Shown: positions 37,401-47,470 of the stretch, piece by piece
Layout of the letters: each line of letters begins with the position of its first letter
How positions within the stretch are numbered: position 1 is the first letter of the stretch
Assembly (NCBI RefSeq): GCF_050874005.1
Contig: NZ_JBNMJV010000003.1
Coordinates: 48,188-112,187 of the forward strand
Origin: Huintestinicola sp050874005
GTDB lineage: Bacteria; Bacillota; Clostridia; Oscillospirales; Ruminococcaceae
Direction of reading: 5' to 3'
Length of the DNA: 64,000 nucleotides
Notes under the pieces: generated by a model
Database searches by the model: none
Told to the model about the DNA's origin: nothing
Seen by the model: only the letters and a program-made list of their open reading frames with translations
Program-made: the position numbers and the translations under genes

Positions 37401-37682
37401 TTATGCCTGCCTTGCTTCATCGTTATTATGCTTGGGGTGGGCGCTCACAAGGTTTATTGCTTTGAGAATTTCAATATCAATATCCGCATTTTTCTGCGGG
37501 AGCATACTGTTTATTCTCTTGAACAGCATACCCTCCGCAGTATTTACGTATGCGGGCTTGATATTATTCAGGGCTATCGCCATCATATCGCAGACGCATT
37601 TCTCGCATTTGCAGCAGTCGTATTCCTTCAGAAGCTCGGGAAGTCTCTGTTTAACAATTTCCTCGTTAGCGTTTACCAGCAT
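37401..37682 (-). CDS. ComFB-like late competence protein
   Basis: 93 residues. The pattern YDCCKCEKCVCDMMAIALNNIKPAYVNT matches the ComFB family, with a cysteine cluster that may bind zinc. In Bacillus comFB sits in the competence operon between comFA and comFC; its role is unclear, and related domains in cyanobacteria bind cyclic dinucleotides. Here it lies after secA and the epimerase, away from competence genes. About 60 bases separate it from the trp promoter, with no obvious terminator. Confidence 0.8.
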   Translation of the reverse strand: MLVNANEEIVKQRLPELLKEYDCCKCEKCVCDMMAIALNNIKPAYVNTAEGMLFKRINSMLPQKNADIDIEILKAINLVSAHPKHNNDEARQA

Positions 37683-37709
37683 CGTTGCTGTCCCCTTTCA
37701 AGCTGTGAT

Positions 37710-38879
37710 TTATGCGTCGATACCCCTGTTAATAAGTTCAATGCACATTCTGCCGTTGTGGTAAGGGCATTTCCACTCGTTTACCATTGTAAACTTTGGC
37801 ATAGGCTTGCCGTTATAATCGACCTCAGCCCACCATTCGCTGCCGGGACGCTTGTCTATCTGAACGTCTCTTATCCAGCCCCAGATATGAGCCGCAGCAT
37901 CAAGGAATTTCTTGTCGCCGCTGTGCTGATATGCATTCACAAAGCCAACAACGGACTCCGCCTGCACCCACCATACACGCTTCTTGTCTATCTCGGTCTT
38001 GTCACGCTCGTTGTTGAGAGAGTTGTTCTCATAGGCGATATCAAGGATATTATTTGAAATGCGCAGATCAATTCCTGCCCATTTATCTATGTACTCCTTT
38101 TCGCCCAGAACATCACAGGCACGGTCAATGAGCCAGCTTGCCTCGATATCGTGGCCGTAGGAATGGATATCGCCGATAACGTTCAGCTCTCTGTCAAAGA
38201 ACACGAGAAGCTTATTGTTCGGGCTGTCGAATATCTTCTTTTCGGTGATGTCAAGGAGGAACTTGAGCCTTGCCTTGACTCTTTCGTCGCCGCTTGCTTC
38301 AAGGAGAACGGTGTAGCCCTCGATAAGGTGGAGGACGGTGTTCATTGTCTTGTCAGCCATAAGACCGTTCTCGCTGAGAGCGTCATTTTCGATAAGCTGC
38401 CAGTTTATGTCAAATGCTTCCATATATGCCACATCATCGGTACATTTTTCCTCAACTGTCTCGAAAAGCTCGAAAGCAAGGTCGAGAGCCTCCTTATCCT
38501 TGCAGGCAAGGTAATAGGTGGACAGGGCATAGATAGCAAATGCCTGATTATAGGTGTGCTTCATACTGTCCATAACGGTGCCGTCATAGTTCATCATCCA
38601 GTAAACGCCGCCGTTTTTGCGGTCAACGCACTTGTCTCTGAGAAACTCATAAGCGTGTTTAGCATTGTCAAGGTTCTTCTCGCCGCCCACGGTGCGGTAG
38701 CAGGAGGAATAGAACCAAAGTATTCTTGAATTGAGGATAACGCCCTTGCCGCCCTTTTTGTCAAGGTTAAGGTCGTTGTCCATCTGACCGTAAAATCCGC
38801 CGTATTCATCGTCTCTGAGAGCGTCCCAGAAGGGGATGATGTGGTTTAAAAGCTCATTTTTTGCTTCACTGATAAGCAT
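37710..38879 (-). CDS. ce: Cellobiose 2-epimerase
   Basis: 389 residues, an (alpha/alpha)6 barrel of the N-acylglucosamine 2-epimerase superfamily. It converts cellobiose to glucosyl-mannose, feeding mannan-type disaccharide breakdown. The sequence follows the Ruminococcus albus enzyme as I remember it: HIIPFWDALRDDEYGGFYG, GVILNSRILWFYSS, MKHTYNQAFAIYALS, ALSENGLMADKTMN, GDIHSYGHDIEASWL, RVWWVQAESVVGF and the ending EWKCPYHNGRMCIELI. Catalytic histidines are in HSYGHDIE and CPYHNGR. It lies between secA and comFB rather than in a sugar cluster. Confidence 0.9.
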   Translation of the reverse strand: MLISEAKNELLNHIIPFWDALRDDEYGGFYGQMDNDLNLDKKGGKGVILNSRILWFYSSCYRTVGGEKNLDNAKHAYEFLRDKCVDRKNGGVYWMMNYDGTVMDSMKHTYNQAFAIYALSTYYLACKDKEALDLAFELFETVEEKCTDDVAYMEAFDINWQLIENDALSENGLMADKTMNTVLHLIEGYTVLLEASGDERVKARLKFLLDITEKKIFDSPNNKLLVFFDRELNVIGDIHSYGHDIEASWLIDRACDVLGEKEYIDKWAGIDLRISNNILDIAYENNSLNNERDKTEIDKKRVWWVQAESVVGFVNAYQHSGDKKFLDAAAHIWGWIRDVQIDKRPGSEWWAEVDYNGKPMPKFTMVNEWKCPYHNGRMCIELINRGIDA

Positions 38880-38906
38880 TGATATTACCTTCCTATAATT
38901 TATTTT

Positions 38907-41645
<2,739 letters not shown>

Positions 41646-41740
41646 TCTTTTTATTCCACCTTATATATATAAAATTTTAATGCATATTTTATTGCATAAA
41701 AGTGATAATGCATAAATACGCACAACTATGCTTATATATT

Positions 41741-41769
41741 ATTATAGCGCATAATTCAAGGCGTGTCAA
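41741..41769 (-). promoter_or_regulatory. Sigma-A promoter of secA
   Basis: TTGACA (41764-41769), 17 bases, TATAAT (41741-41746) on the minus strand. Confidence 0.82.
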
Positions 41770-41878
41770 TATATTTTTTTGTTAAGAGCCATATACGGAA
41801 ATGTGTCCGTCTCACGAATACAGCAGTATTTTCCAAAAGGACAAGGAGCAGGGAAGAAAAATTTGTCTTATATGGCAA

Positions 41879-41907
41879 TTGACCAAAGATGAAAAATAGG
41901 ATATAAT
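41879..41907 (+). promoter_or_regulatory. Sigma-A promoter of the aspartokinase gene
   Basis: TTGACC (41879-41884), 17 bases, TATAAT (41902-41907). The leader of ~95 nt is too short for a lysine riboswitch and I see no such element. Confidence 0.8.
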
Positions 41908-42007
41908 GTAATAGTTGCATATTATATGTAATATTTATACGATAAAGGGTACGGCTCTTAAATAAAGCACCCCTTATATATATTCATAAAATGGAGAAGA
42001 TATTATT

Positions 42008-43336
42008 ATGGAAAACACCAAGGTTGTCAAGTTCGGCGGAAGCTCTCTTGCCGACGCAGGACAGTTCCGCAAGGTTGCGGATATCGTTCTTTCAGACCCC
42101 GCAAGAAGATTTGTTGTTGCTTCCGCACCCGGCAAGCGTTTCAGCGGAGATACAAAGGTCACCGATATGCTTTATAACTGCTACGACCTCGCCGTTAAGG
42201 GGGAAAGCTTCGACAAGGCTTTTGAAGCTATTGAGGAACGTTTCAACTCTATTATAAACGAGCTTGGCATCGAGCTTTCCTTAGCCGATGAGTTTGCAAA
42301 CATCAAGAATGCTTTCGCTCACCGTGCGGGCAGAGACTATGCCGCAAGCCGTGGCGAATACCTGAACTCCATTGTTCTTGCAAAGTTTCTTGGATTTGAT
42401 TTTATCGACCCTGCGGGATATATCCGTTTTGACGAAAAGGGTGCTTTTGACCTTGAGACAACACGCTCCCTGCTGGCTCCGAAGCTTGCTTCTTCCGCTC
42501 ACGCAGTTATACCCGGTTTCTACGGCTCAATGCCCAACGATACCATTAAAACATTCTCAAGAGGCGGCTCGGACGTTACCGGTTCTATCGTTGCCAATGC
42601 GGCAAATGCAGTTATCTACGAGAACTGGACAGATGTAAGCGGCTTCCTTATCTGCGACCCCAGAGTTGTTGATAACCCCAAGCCTATCACCACCATCACC
42701 TACAGAGAGCTGAGAGAGCTTGCTTATATGGGTGCAGGCGTTCTTCACGAGGACGCTATTTTCCCCGTAAGAAAAGCAGGCATTCCCATAAACATCAAGA
42801 ACACCAACCACCCCGAGGACAGAGGTACTTTCATCGTTGCCGAAACTGCTGAGACATCTCAGTACACCATTACGGGCATTGCAGGCAAAAAGGGCTTTTC
42901 CGTTATCCAGATAGAAAAGGATATGATGAACGCCGAGGTGGGCTTCGGCAGAAACGTTCTCAGAGTGCTGGAGAAAAACGGTCTCTGCTTCGAGCATATG
43001 CCTTCGGGTATCGACACAATGAGTGTTGTGGTAAATTCAGAGTCCCTTATCGGCAAGGAAAAGGCTATCATTGACGAGATAAATTTCCGCTGCCACCCCG
43101 ACAAGCTTGAGATCGAAAATAATCTTGCTCTTATCGCCGTTGTTGGACGGAGTATGAGAAAGGCGAGAGGTACTGCAGGCAGACTGTTCAGCGCCCTTGC
43201 TCACGCAAGAGTCAATGTCAAGATGATAGACCAGGGCTCCTCCGAGCTTAACATCATCATCGGCGTTGAAGAGGAGGACTTCGAGACTGCCACAAGAGCT
43301 ATCTACGATATGTTCGTGCTGCCTCAGGAGAAGTGA
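42008..43336 (+). CDS. Aspartate kinase
   Basis: 442 residues. Phosphorylates aspartate, the first step to lysine, threonine and methionine. The kinase domain starts VVKFGGSSLADAGQFRKVADIV and has FSRGGSDVTGSIVANAANAVIYENWTDVSGF; two ACT domains follow (ITGIAGKKGFSVIQIEKDMM and IAVVGRSMRKARGTAGRLFSAL). GGAGAAG precedes ATG 42008. No tail or fusion. Probably allosterically controlled through the ACT domains. Confidence 0.94.
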   Translation: MENTKVVKFGGSSLADAGQFRKVADIVLSDPARRFVVASAPGKRFSGDTKVTDMLYNCYDLAVKGESFDKAFEAIEERFNSIINELGIELSLADEFANIKNAFAHRAGRDYAASRGEYLNSIVLAKFLGFDFIDPAGYIRFDEKGAFDLETTRSLLAPKLASSAHAVIPGFYGSMPNDTIKTFSRGGSDVTGSIVANAANAVIYENWTDVSGFLICDPRVVDNPKPITTITYRELRELAYMGAGVLHEDAIFPVRKAGIPINIKNTNHPEDRGTFIVAETAETSQYTITGIAGKKGFSVIQIEKDMMNAEVGFGRNVLRVLEKNGLCFEHMPSGIDTMSVVVNSESLIGKEKAIIDEINFRCHPDKLEIENNLALIAVVGRSMRKARGTAGRLFSALAHARVNVKMIDQGSSELNIIIGVEEEDFETATRAIYDMFVLPQEK

Positions 43337-43367
43337 CCCGAGTTCGGGAAAATGTATCGGTACAATG

Positions 43368-43403
43368 ATGTGCAGGGGGTAATCTGAAACCGCTGCACAT
43401 TTT
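43368..43403 (+). terminator. Weak hairpin between aspartokinase and citrate synthase
   Basis: An 8-bp stem (43368-43375 with 43393-43400) is followed by TTTGTC. It may reduce rather than stop read-through into the next gene. Confidence 0.45.
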
Positions 43404-43429
43404 GTCTATATTGAAAGGATTGATAAAAT

Positions 43430-44758
43430 ATGGATAAGCTCTATGCTGCCTACACGGAAAACAATAAGATCGACCCTAAATATTACGATAAATTCAGCGT
43501 TAAAAGAGGACTGAGAAACCCTGACGGCTCGGGCGTTATGGCGGGCGTTACCAACATATGCAACGTTCACGGATATGTGCTGAACGAGGGCGAAAAGTGT
43601 CCCGATGAAGGTAAGCTTGTGTTCAGAGGCTACAACATCAACGACCTTGTGGAGAACGTTGTTGCGGAAAACCGCTTCGGCTATGAGGAAATTGCATATC
43701 TTCTTCTGGGAGGCAAGCTCCCCGACAAGTCGGAGCTTGAGAATTTCGGCAGGCTCCTTGATGAAAACAGAGAGCTTCCCGACGGATTTTTTGAGGATAT
43801 GATACTCAAGGCTCCCTCAAAGAACATTATGAACAAGATGTCCCGTTCGGTGCTGGCGCTTTATTCATATGACGACTGTCCCGATGACACGGGTGCAAAG
43901 CACGAGGTGGATACGGCTGTTTCCATCATTGCAAAGATGCCCGTTATTATGGTTGACGCTTACAATGTTAAGCAGAGATATTACAATCACGGCACAATGT
44001 TCATGCACCCTCTTATCCCCGGTCTGTCCACCGCCGAGACTATCCTTTCCCTGCTTCGTCCCGACAGGCAGTACACCGATGAAGAGGCAAAGCTGCTTGA
44101 CATTATGCTTATGCTCCACGCCGAGCACGGCGGCGGAAACAACTCCACCTTTACCTGCCGTGTGCTCACATCTTCGGGCACAGACCCCTATGCGGCTTAT
44201 TCCGCAGCTATCGGCTCACTGAAGGGTCCCCGTCACGGCGGCGCAAACCACAAGGTGCTTGAGATGCAGCGCTGCGTAATGGAAAACGTTCAGCACTGGG
44301 ACAACGAGGGCGAGGTCGCAGATTTCCTTACAAAAATTCTGAAAAAGGAAGCGGGAGACGGCAGCGGACTTATTTACGGTATGGGTCACGCTGTGTACAC
44401 CCTTTCCGACCCCAGAGCTGTTATCCTCAAGAAGAATGCGGAGAAAATGGCAATAGACAGCGAGTTCGAGCCTGAGTTCAGACTGCTTGAGACCATTGAG
44501 CGCCTTACTCCCGAGCTGTTTAAGACTGTCAGGGGCAACGACAAGAATATGTGCGCCAATGTGGATATGTACAGCGGCTTTGTTTACAAGATGCTGGGAA
44601 TCCCCGAGGATCTGTACACGCCTTTGTTTGCTACTTCACGTATGGCAGGCTGGTGCGCTCACCGCTTTGAGGAGGCTATGACAGGCAAGAGGATAATCCG
44701 TCCTGCTTACAAGAGCGTAAACAAGGAAAAGAGCTATGTTAAGCTTTGCGACAGATGA
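43430..44758 (+). CDS. Citrate synthase
   Basis: 442 residues. Condenses oxaloacetate with acetyl-CoA. Family motifs are LVFRGYNINDLVENV, the active-site histidine regions MLHAEHGGGNNSTFTCR and GPRHGGANHKVLEM, and GMGHAVYTLSDPRA with the catalytic Asp downstream. This long clostridial form has an N-terminal extension relative to Escherichia coli GltA. AAAGGA precedes the ATG. In an anaerobe it probably supplies 2-oxoglutarate for glutamate. Confidence 0.93.
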   Translation: MDKLYAAYTENNKIDPKYYDKFSVKRGLRNPDGSGVMAGVTNICNVHGYVLNEGEKCPDEGKLVFRGYNINDLVENVVAENRFGYEEIAYLLLGGKLPDKSELENFGRLLDENRELPDGFFEDMILKAPSKNIMNKMSRSVLALYSYDDCPDDTGAKHEVDTAVSIIAKMPVIMVDAYNVKQRYYNHGTMFMHPLIPGLSTAETILSLLRPDRQYTDEEAKLLDIMLMLHAEHGGGNNSTFTCRVLTSSGTDPYAAYSAAIGSLKGPRHGGANHKVLEMQRCVMENVQHWDNEGEVADFLTKILKKEAGDGSGLIYGMGHAVYTLSDPRAVILKKNAEKMAIDSEFEPEFRLLETIERLTPELFKTVRGNDKNMCANVDMYSGFVYKMLGIPEDLYTPLFATSRMAGWCAHRFEEAMTGKRIIRPAYKSVNKEKSYVKLCDR

Positions 44759-44791
44759 GCTTTTGACACCTGAGAATGATATGTAAAATTT

Positions 44792-44818
44792 TCCCCTGCC
44801 TGCGGCGGGGGATTTTTA
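44792..44818 (+). terminator. Intrinsic terminator after citrate synthase
   Basis: A 9-bp GC-rich stem with one G-U pair and loop TGC, followed by TTTTTA. Confidence 0.82.
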
Positions 44819-44840
44819 TATGAATTTGTCTTGTCAACCC

Positions 44841-44894
44841 AAATGCATATTGACTTTAACAATTTGCCTTGATATAATATAACTAAACAATTTG
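44841..44894 (+). promoter_or_regulatory. Promoter cassette copy 1 (left of the AT-rich island)
   Basis: AAATGCATATTGAC (44841-44854) and TTGATATAATAT (44869-44880) form TTGACT-17-TATAAT. AACAATTTG occurs in the spacer (44858-44866) and again after the -10 (44886-44894), 28 bases apart, as a likely repressor site pair. The same two blocks, with the same spacing, recur at 46451-46490. Confidence 0.72.
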
Positions 44895-44912
44895 TATTGC
44901 AGGAGTGGTGTT

Positions 44913-46412
44913 ATGTTTAATGAGTATATGTGGCAGACCTACCTTAATGCAGGCGGAAAAAGAATTGTTAAAATGTTTGAAAATAATTTAGGCAAACAAA
45001 TGACTTGTGAATATATTGACGAAATTTGTAAGCTTCATAAAGATATATGTGCAGCACCGGCTGTAAGCAGATGTGTTTGTGATGATTTGAAAATCTTAAA
45101 AGAAGATTTGGAGAACGATGATTTATTATATGGCTGCTATCCGCTTTTTAGTATGAAAGACGGAAGATACACAATTCCTGAAATTATGGATACTTTTTAT
45201 AATGGGCTTAATAATACAGGGGAGCAGAAACCCAAATATATTTTCCAACAATTTGCCTTTGATATTGAATATTACTCAACCTTTTTGGCAATAAGATTTC
45301 CCGAAGCCTTTATTCCGTATTATTTCTGCAATAATTTTAATGTTCTTGAAAAGATTGCGAACGAGTTTGAGATTGAAATGCCGCCGATGCCTGTAAAAAA
45401 AGATTATGAAGGAAGATTTTTTTATTACGGAGAAATTTGCGATGTGCTGTGGGATTTCAGAGAAGAGCATAATATGTCACCTTATGAGCTGTGGGCTTTT
45501 TTATACGATTTTGCTCCGAAATATATCGGTGGAATTGACAGCTATATTATCAAGGATCTGCCTGAGCCAAAAAGTGCTTTCTTCATTGGCGGTTCAAAAG
45601 ACGATATATTCCTTGATGAAAGCAAGGATATTGTGACCTGTTGGCAATGTGACCCCGATACAAGAGCAGGCGATATGATAGTTATGTATCTCAGAACGCC
45701 GATAAGTGCCGTTGACTCTGTATGGCGAAGCGTTTCCATAGGATTTAACGACCCCTTTTTCTATTATTACAGATGTACATACATTGCAAACCCTGTGGGA
45801 GTAAAGCGTATAACTCAAAAGCAGTTACAGCAGGACGAAGTCTTAAAGGATATGCCTATTGTGCGTAAAAATATGCAGGGAATAAACGGAGTTGAGCTTC
45901 TGCCGTCTCAGTATAATCATCTTATGGATATTTCAGAGGCAGATGTTCCTCGGTTTGAATTTATAGTGTCTGAGGGTAATGAAATATTTGAACGTGAGAA
46001 AGACGTTGAGAATAAGTTGATAATACCGCTTCTGAAAAAGCTTGGCTATGCCGAGAATGAGTATGTACAGCAGCTTTACATTGAGATAGGCAATCATAAT
46101 CACGCACTTATTCCGGATTTTGTGCTTTTGCCGAAAGTGACTAAAGGACATTATTCTGCTTTTGCCTTGGTTGAAGCAAAACTCAACATTTTAAATCAAA
46201 AGGAAATGGAGGCTGTTAAGACACAAGCAAGGAGCTATGCTGTACAGCTTAAAGCAAAGTATGCTGTTATTGCAGATAAAAATAAAATTTGGGTACTTTC
46301 ATTGGAAGATGATTATTCAGATGATATTTTTTCTGCTTCTTGGAACGAGCTTAACAATGCAGATGTTTTTTCAAAGCTATTAAAACTAATAGGTATCAAT
46401 TCAATAAAATAA
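44913..46412 (+). CDS. Putative modification-dependent nuclease: EVE/PUA-like domain plus HsdR-N-type PD-(D/E)XK domain
   Basis: 499 residues from ATG 44913 (AGGAG eight bases upstream; an earlier TTG-type start is less likely). Residues 1-215 form a helical domain I do not recognise (YYGEICDVLWDFREEHNMSPYELWAFLYDF). Residues ~220-340 resemble a PUA-like EVE domain: SAFFIGGS, TCWQCDPDTRAGDMIVMYLRTP, DPFFYYYRCTYI, and VELLPSQYNHLMDI. Residues ~360-465 fit a type I restriction HsdR N-terminal nuclease fold: E366 in DVENKLI, PD at 401-402, EAK at 421-423 and QxxxY at 438-442. EVE domains in restriction systems bind modified cytosines, so phage or foreign-DNA defence is the natural guess. The gene is clearly more AT-rich than its neighbours and stands alone, suggesting transfer. 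Nuclease-fold call moderately sure, EVE call less so. Confidence 0.6.
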   Translation: MFNEYMWQTYLNAGGKRIVKMFENNLGKQMTCEYIDEICKLHKDICAAPAVSRCVCDDLKILKEDLENDDLLYGCYPLFSMKDGRYTIPEIMDTFYNGLNNTGEQKPKYIFQQFAFDIEYYSTFLAIRFPEAFIPYYFCNNFNVLEKIANEFEIEMPPMPVKKDYEGRFFYYGEICDVLWDFREEHNMSPYELWAFLYDFAPKYIGGIDSYIIKDLPEPKSAFFIGGSKDDIFLDESKDIVTCWQCDPDTRAGDMIVMYLRTPISAVDSVWRSVSIGFNDPFFYYYRCTYIANPVGVKRITQKQLQQDEVLKDMPIVRKNMQGINGVELLPSQYNHLMDISEADVPRFEFIVSEGNEIFEREKDVENKLIIPLLKKLGYAENEYVQQLYIEIGNHNHALIPDFVLLPKVTKGHYSAFALVEAKLNILNQKEMEAVKTQARSYAVQLKAKYAVIADKNKIWVLSLEDDYSDDIFSASWNELNNADVFSKLLKLIGINSIK

Positions 46413-46418
46413 TATAAT

Positions 46419-46451
46419 TAGCACAAACATTTTTTTGGAATATTTGTGCTA
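46419..46451. repeat. Inverted repeat at the right end of the island
   Basis: TAGCACAAA (46419-46427) pairs perfectly with TTTGTGCTA (46443-46451); the 15-nt loop contains seven T. It follows the nuclease stop and abuts the second promoter cassette. It could be a terminator with the T-run in an odd place, or a recombination site. Confidence 0.5.
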
Positions 46452-46505
46452 AATGCATATTGACGATAAACAAACGTTTTGATATAATATGTTTGCGAAC
46501 GTTTG
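46451..46505 (+). promoter_or_regulatory. Promoter cassette copy 2 (orphan, right of the island)
   Basis: AAATGCATATTGAC (46451-46464) and TTGATATAATAT (46479-46490) repeat copy 1 exactly, giving TTGACG-17-TATAAT. The operator-like core differs: CAAACGTT (46471-46478) and AACGTTTG (46498-46505) form an inverted repeat around the -10. No plus-strand gene follows; only the flagellar terminator hairpin is downstream. Confidence 0.65.
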
Positions 46506-46509
46506 TGTT

Positions 46510-46541
46510 AAAAAACGGAGCTGAACGTGGGTTCAGCTCCG
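46510..46541 (-). terminator. Intrinsic terminator of the flagellar operon
   Basis: A perfect 11-bp stem (46516-46526 with 46531-46541, loop GTGG) is followed on the minus strand by TTTTTT. Confidence 0.87.
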
Positions 46542-46548
46542 AATGATC

Positions 46549-47016
46549 TTAGTGTGCGGAATTTAATTTGCTGCCCTTGTTTACATCTACGGCGGTGGCA
46601 CCGAAATAGTTTACCACTTTTTTGCTCTTGGCGGTCTTGGTCATTTCGGCGTAGGTCTCGTCACGCATATTCTCAAGCCGCTCGATGGCAAGCTTGTCGT
46701 TTTTCTTGATGGTGTCGGTAAGCTCTTTCAGCTCCTCGATCTTTTTCGACAGCTCCAGCATAGAGCCTGACAGTCCGTCTATCTCCTGAAATGATAGCAG
46801 GGCATTTATGGTGTCCTTGCGCTCGATGGACTGGGAGTTTATCAGGCTCCGCATTTCCATTGAGATGCCGTCTACGGCGGTGACGATGTCCTGCCGCTGT
46901 CTGATGAGGTCACCTACTCCGTCGATGTCCTCGTATATTATTCTGGAGGTAATGTCGTTGTAGTGCCTGAGCTGCTCGATCTTTTTGTCCACCAGCCCTA
47001 AAAGCTTCGGGTCCAT
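46549..47016 (-). CDS. Small flagellar protein, FliT-like by position
   Basis: 155 residues, almost entirely helical with coiled-coil character (KKIEQLRHYNDITSRIIYEDIDGVGDLIRQRQDIV). It follows fliS at 13 bases, the place where FliT or a FlgN-like chaperone is found in many Firmicutes. The repeat of a short export-chaperone-like helix bundle fits, but I see no decisive motif. GGGAGGT precedes the ATG. It is the last gene of the late flagellar operon. Confidence 0.55.
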   Translation of the reverse strand: MDPKLLGLVDKKIEQLRHYNDITSRIIYEDIDGVGDLIRQRQDIVTAVDGISMEMRSLINSQSIERKDTINALLSFQEIDGLSGSMLELSKKIEELKELTDTIKKNDKLAIERLENMRDETYAEMTKTAKSKKVVNYFGATAVDVNKGSKLNSAH

Positions 47017-47029
47017 AGGCTGACCTCCC

Positions 47030-47392
47030 TTACTTCACTTGTTTGCCTGCTTCGTAAAATGCGTCTCTCAGCTCGGTTATCATCGGGAGGATCTCTTTGA
47101 GTATCTCCGGGTCCTTTTTTACGTTTGCCTGAACAAGTTTCTCACGGAAATACTGATACAGAGCGGCAAGATTGTCGGATATTTCGTATTTCACCTTGAG
47201 ATGTGCGTCTAAGGCGTCGATGATGTCGCTTGCACGCATTATGGAATTGTGCGCCTTGGGAATGTCCTTGTCCTCGATGAAGATGATCGCCTTGTTTATC
47301 TCGGTGATCGCCTTGTCGTAGAGGGCGATAAGAAGCTGTGCGGGGGTCATTGTGTTGACCGACTGCTGCATATATTTCTGATAGGGGTTCAT
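47030..47392 (-). CDS. fliS: Flagellin export chaperone FliS
   Basis: 120 residues, four-helix bundle with the family start NPYQKYMQQSVNTMTPAQLLIALYDKAITEINKA. FliS binds the flagellin C-terminus and prevents premature polymerisation. AAAGGA precedes the ATG. The gap to fliD (77 bases) contains an imperfect CTGCTC/GAGCAG hairpin near 47429-47455. The flagellin gene itself is not in the window. Confidence 0.93.
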   Translation of the reverse strand: MNPYQKYMQQSVNTMTPAQLLIALYDKAITEINKAIIFIEDKDIPKAHNSIMRASDIIDALDAHLKVKYEISDNLAALYQYFREKLVQANVKKDPEILKEILPMITELRDAFYEAGKQVK

Positions 47393-47470
47393 TTTTATGA
47401 TTATCCTTTCTGGGGAATCCTGCTCCGAGGGCTTGCCTCAGAGCAGAACTCTGTTTGGAAATCCTTTTTA

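Noticed and set aside
41908..42007. Lysine riboswitch before aspartokinase
   Set aside because: The leader is under 100 nt and shows none of the conserved L-box elements.
44841..46464. AAATGCATATTGAC repeats as a transposon target-site duplication
   Set aside because: The homology is not confined to 14 bases: a second 12-base block recurs at the same distance, so promoter homology explains it better, and no transposase is present.
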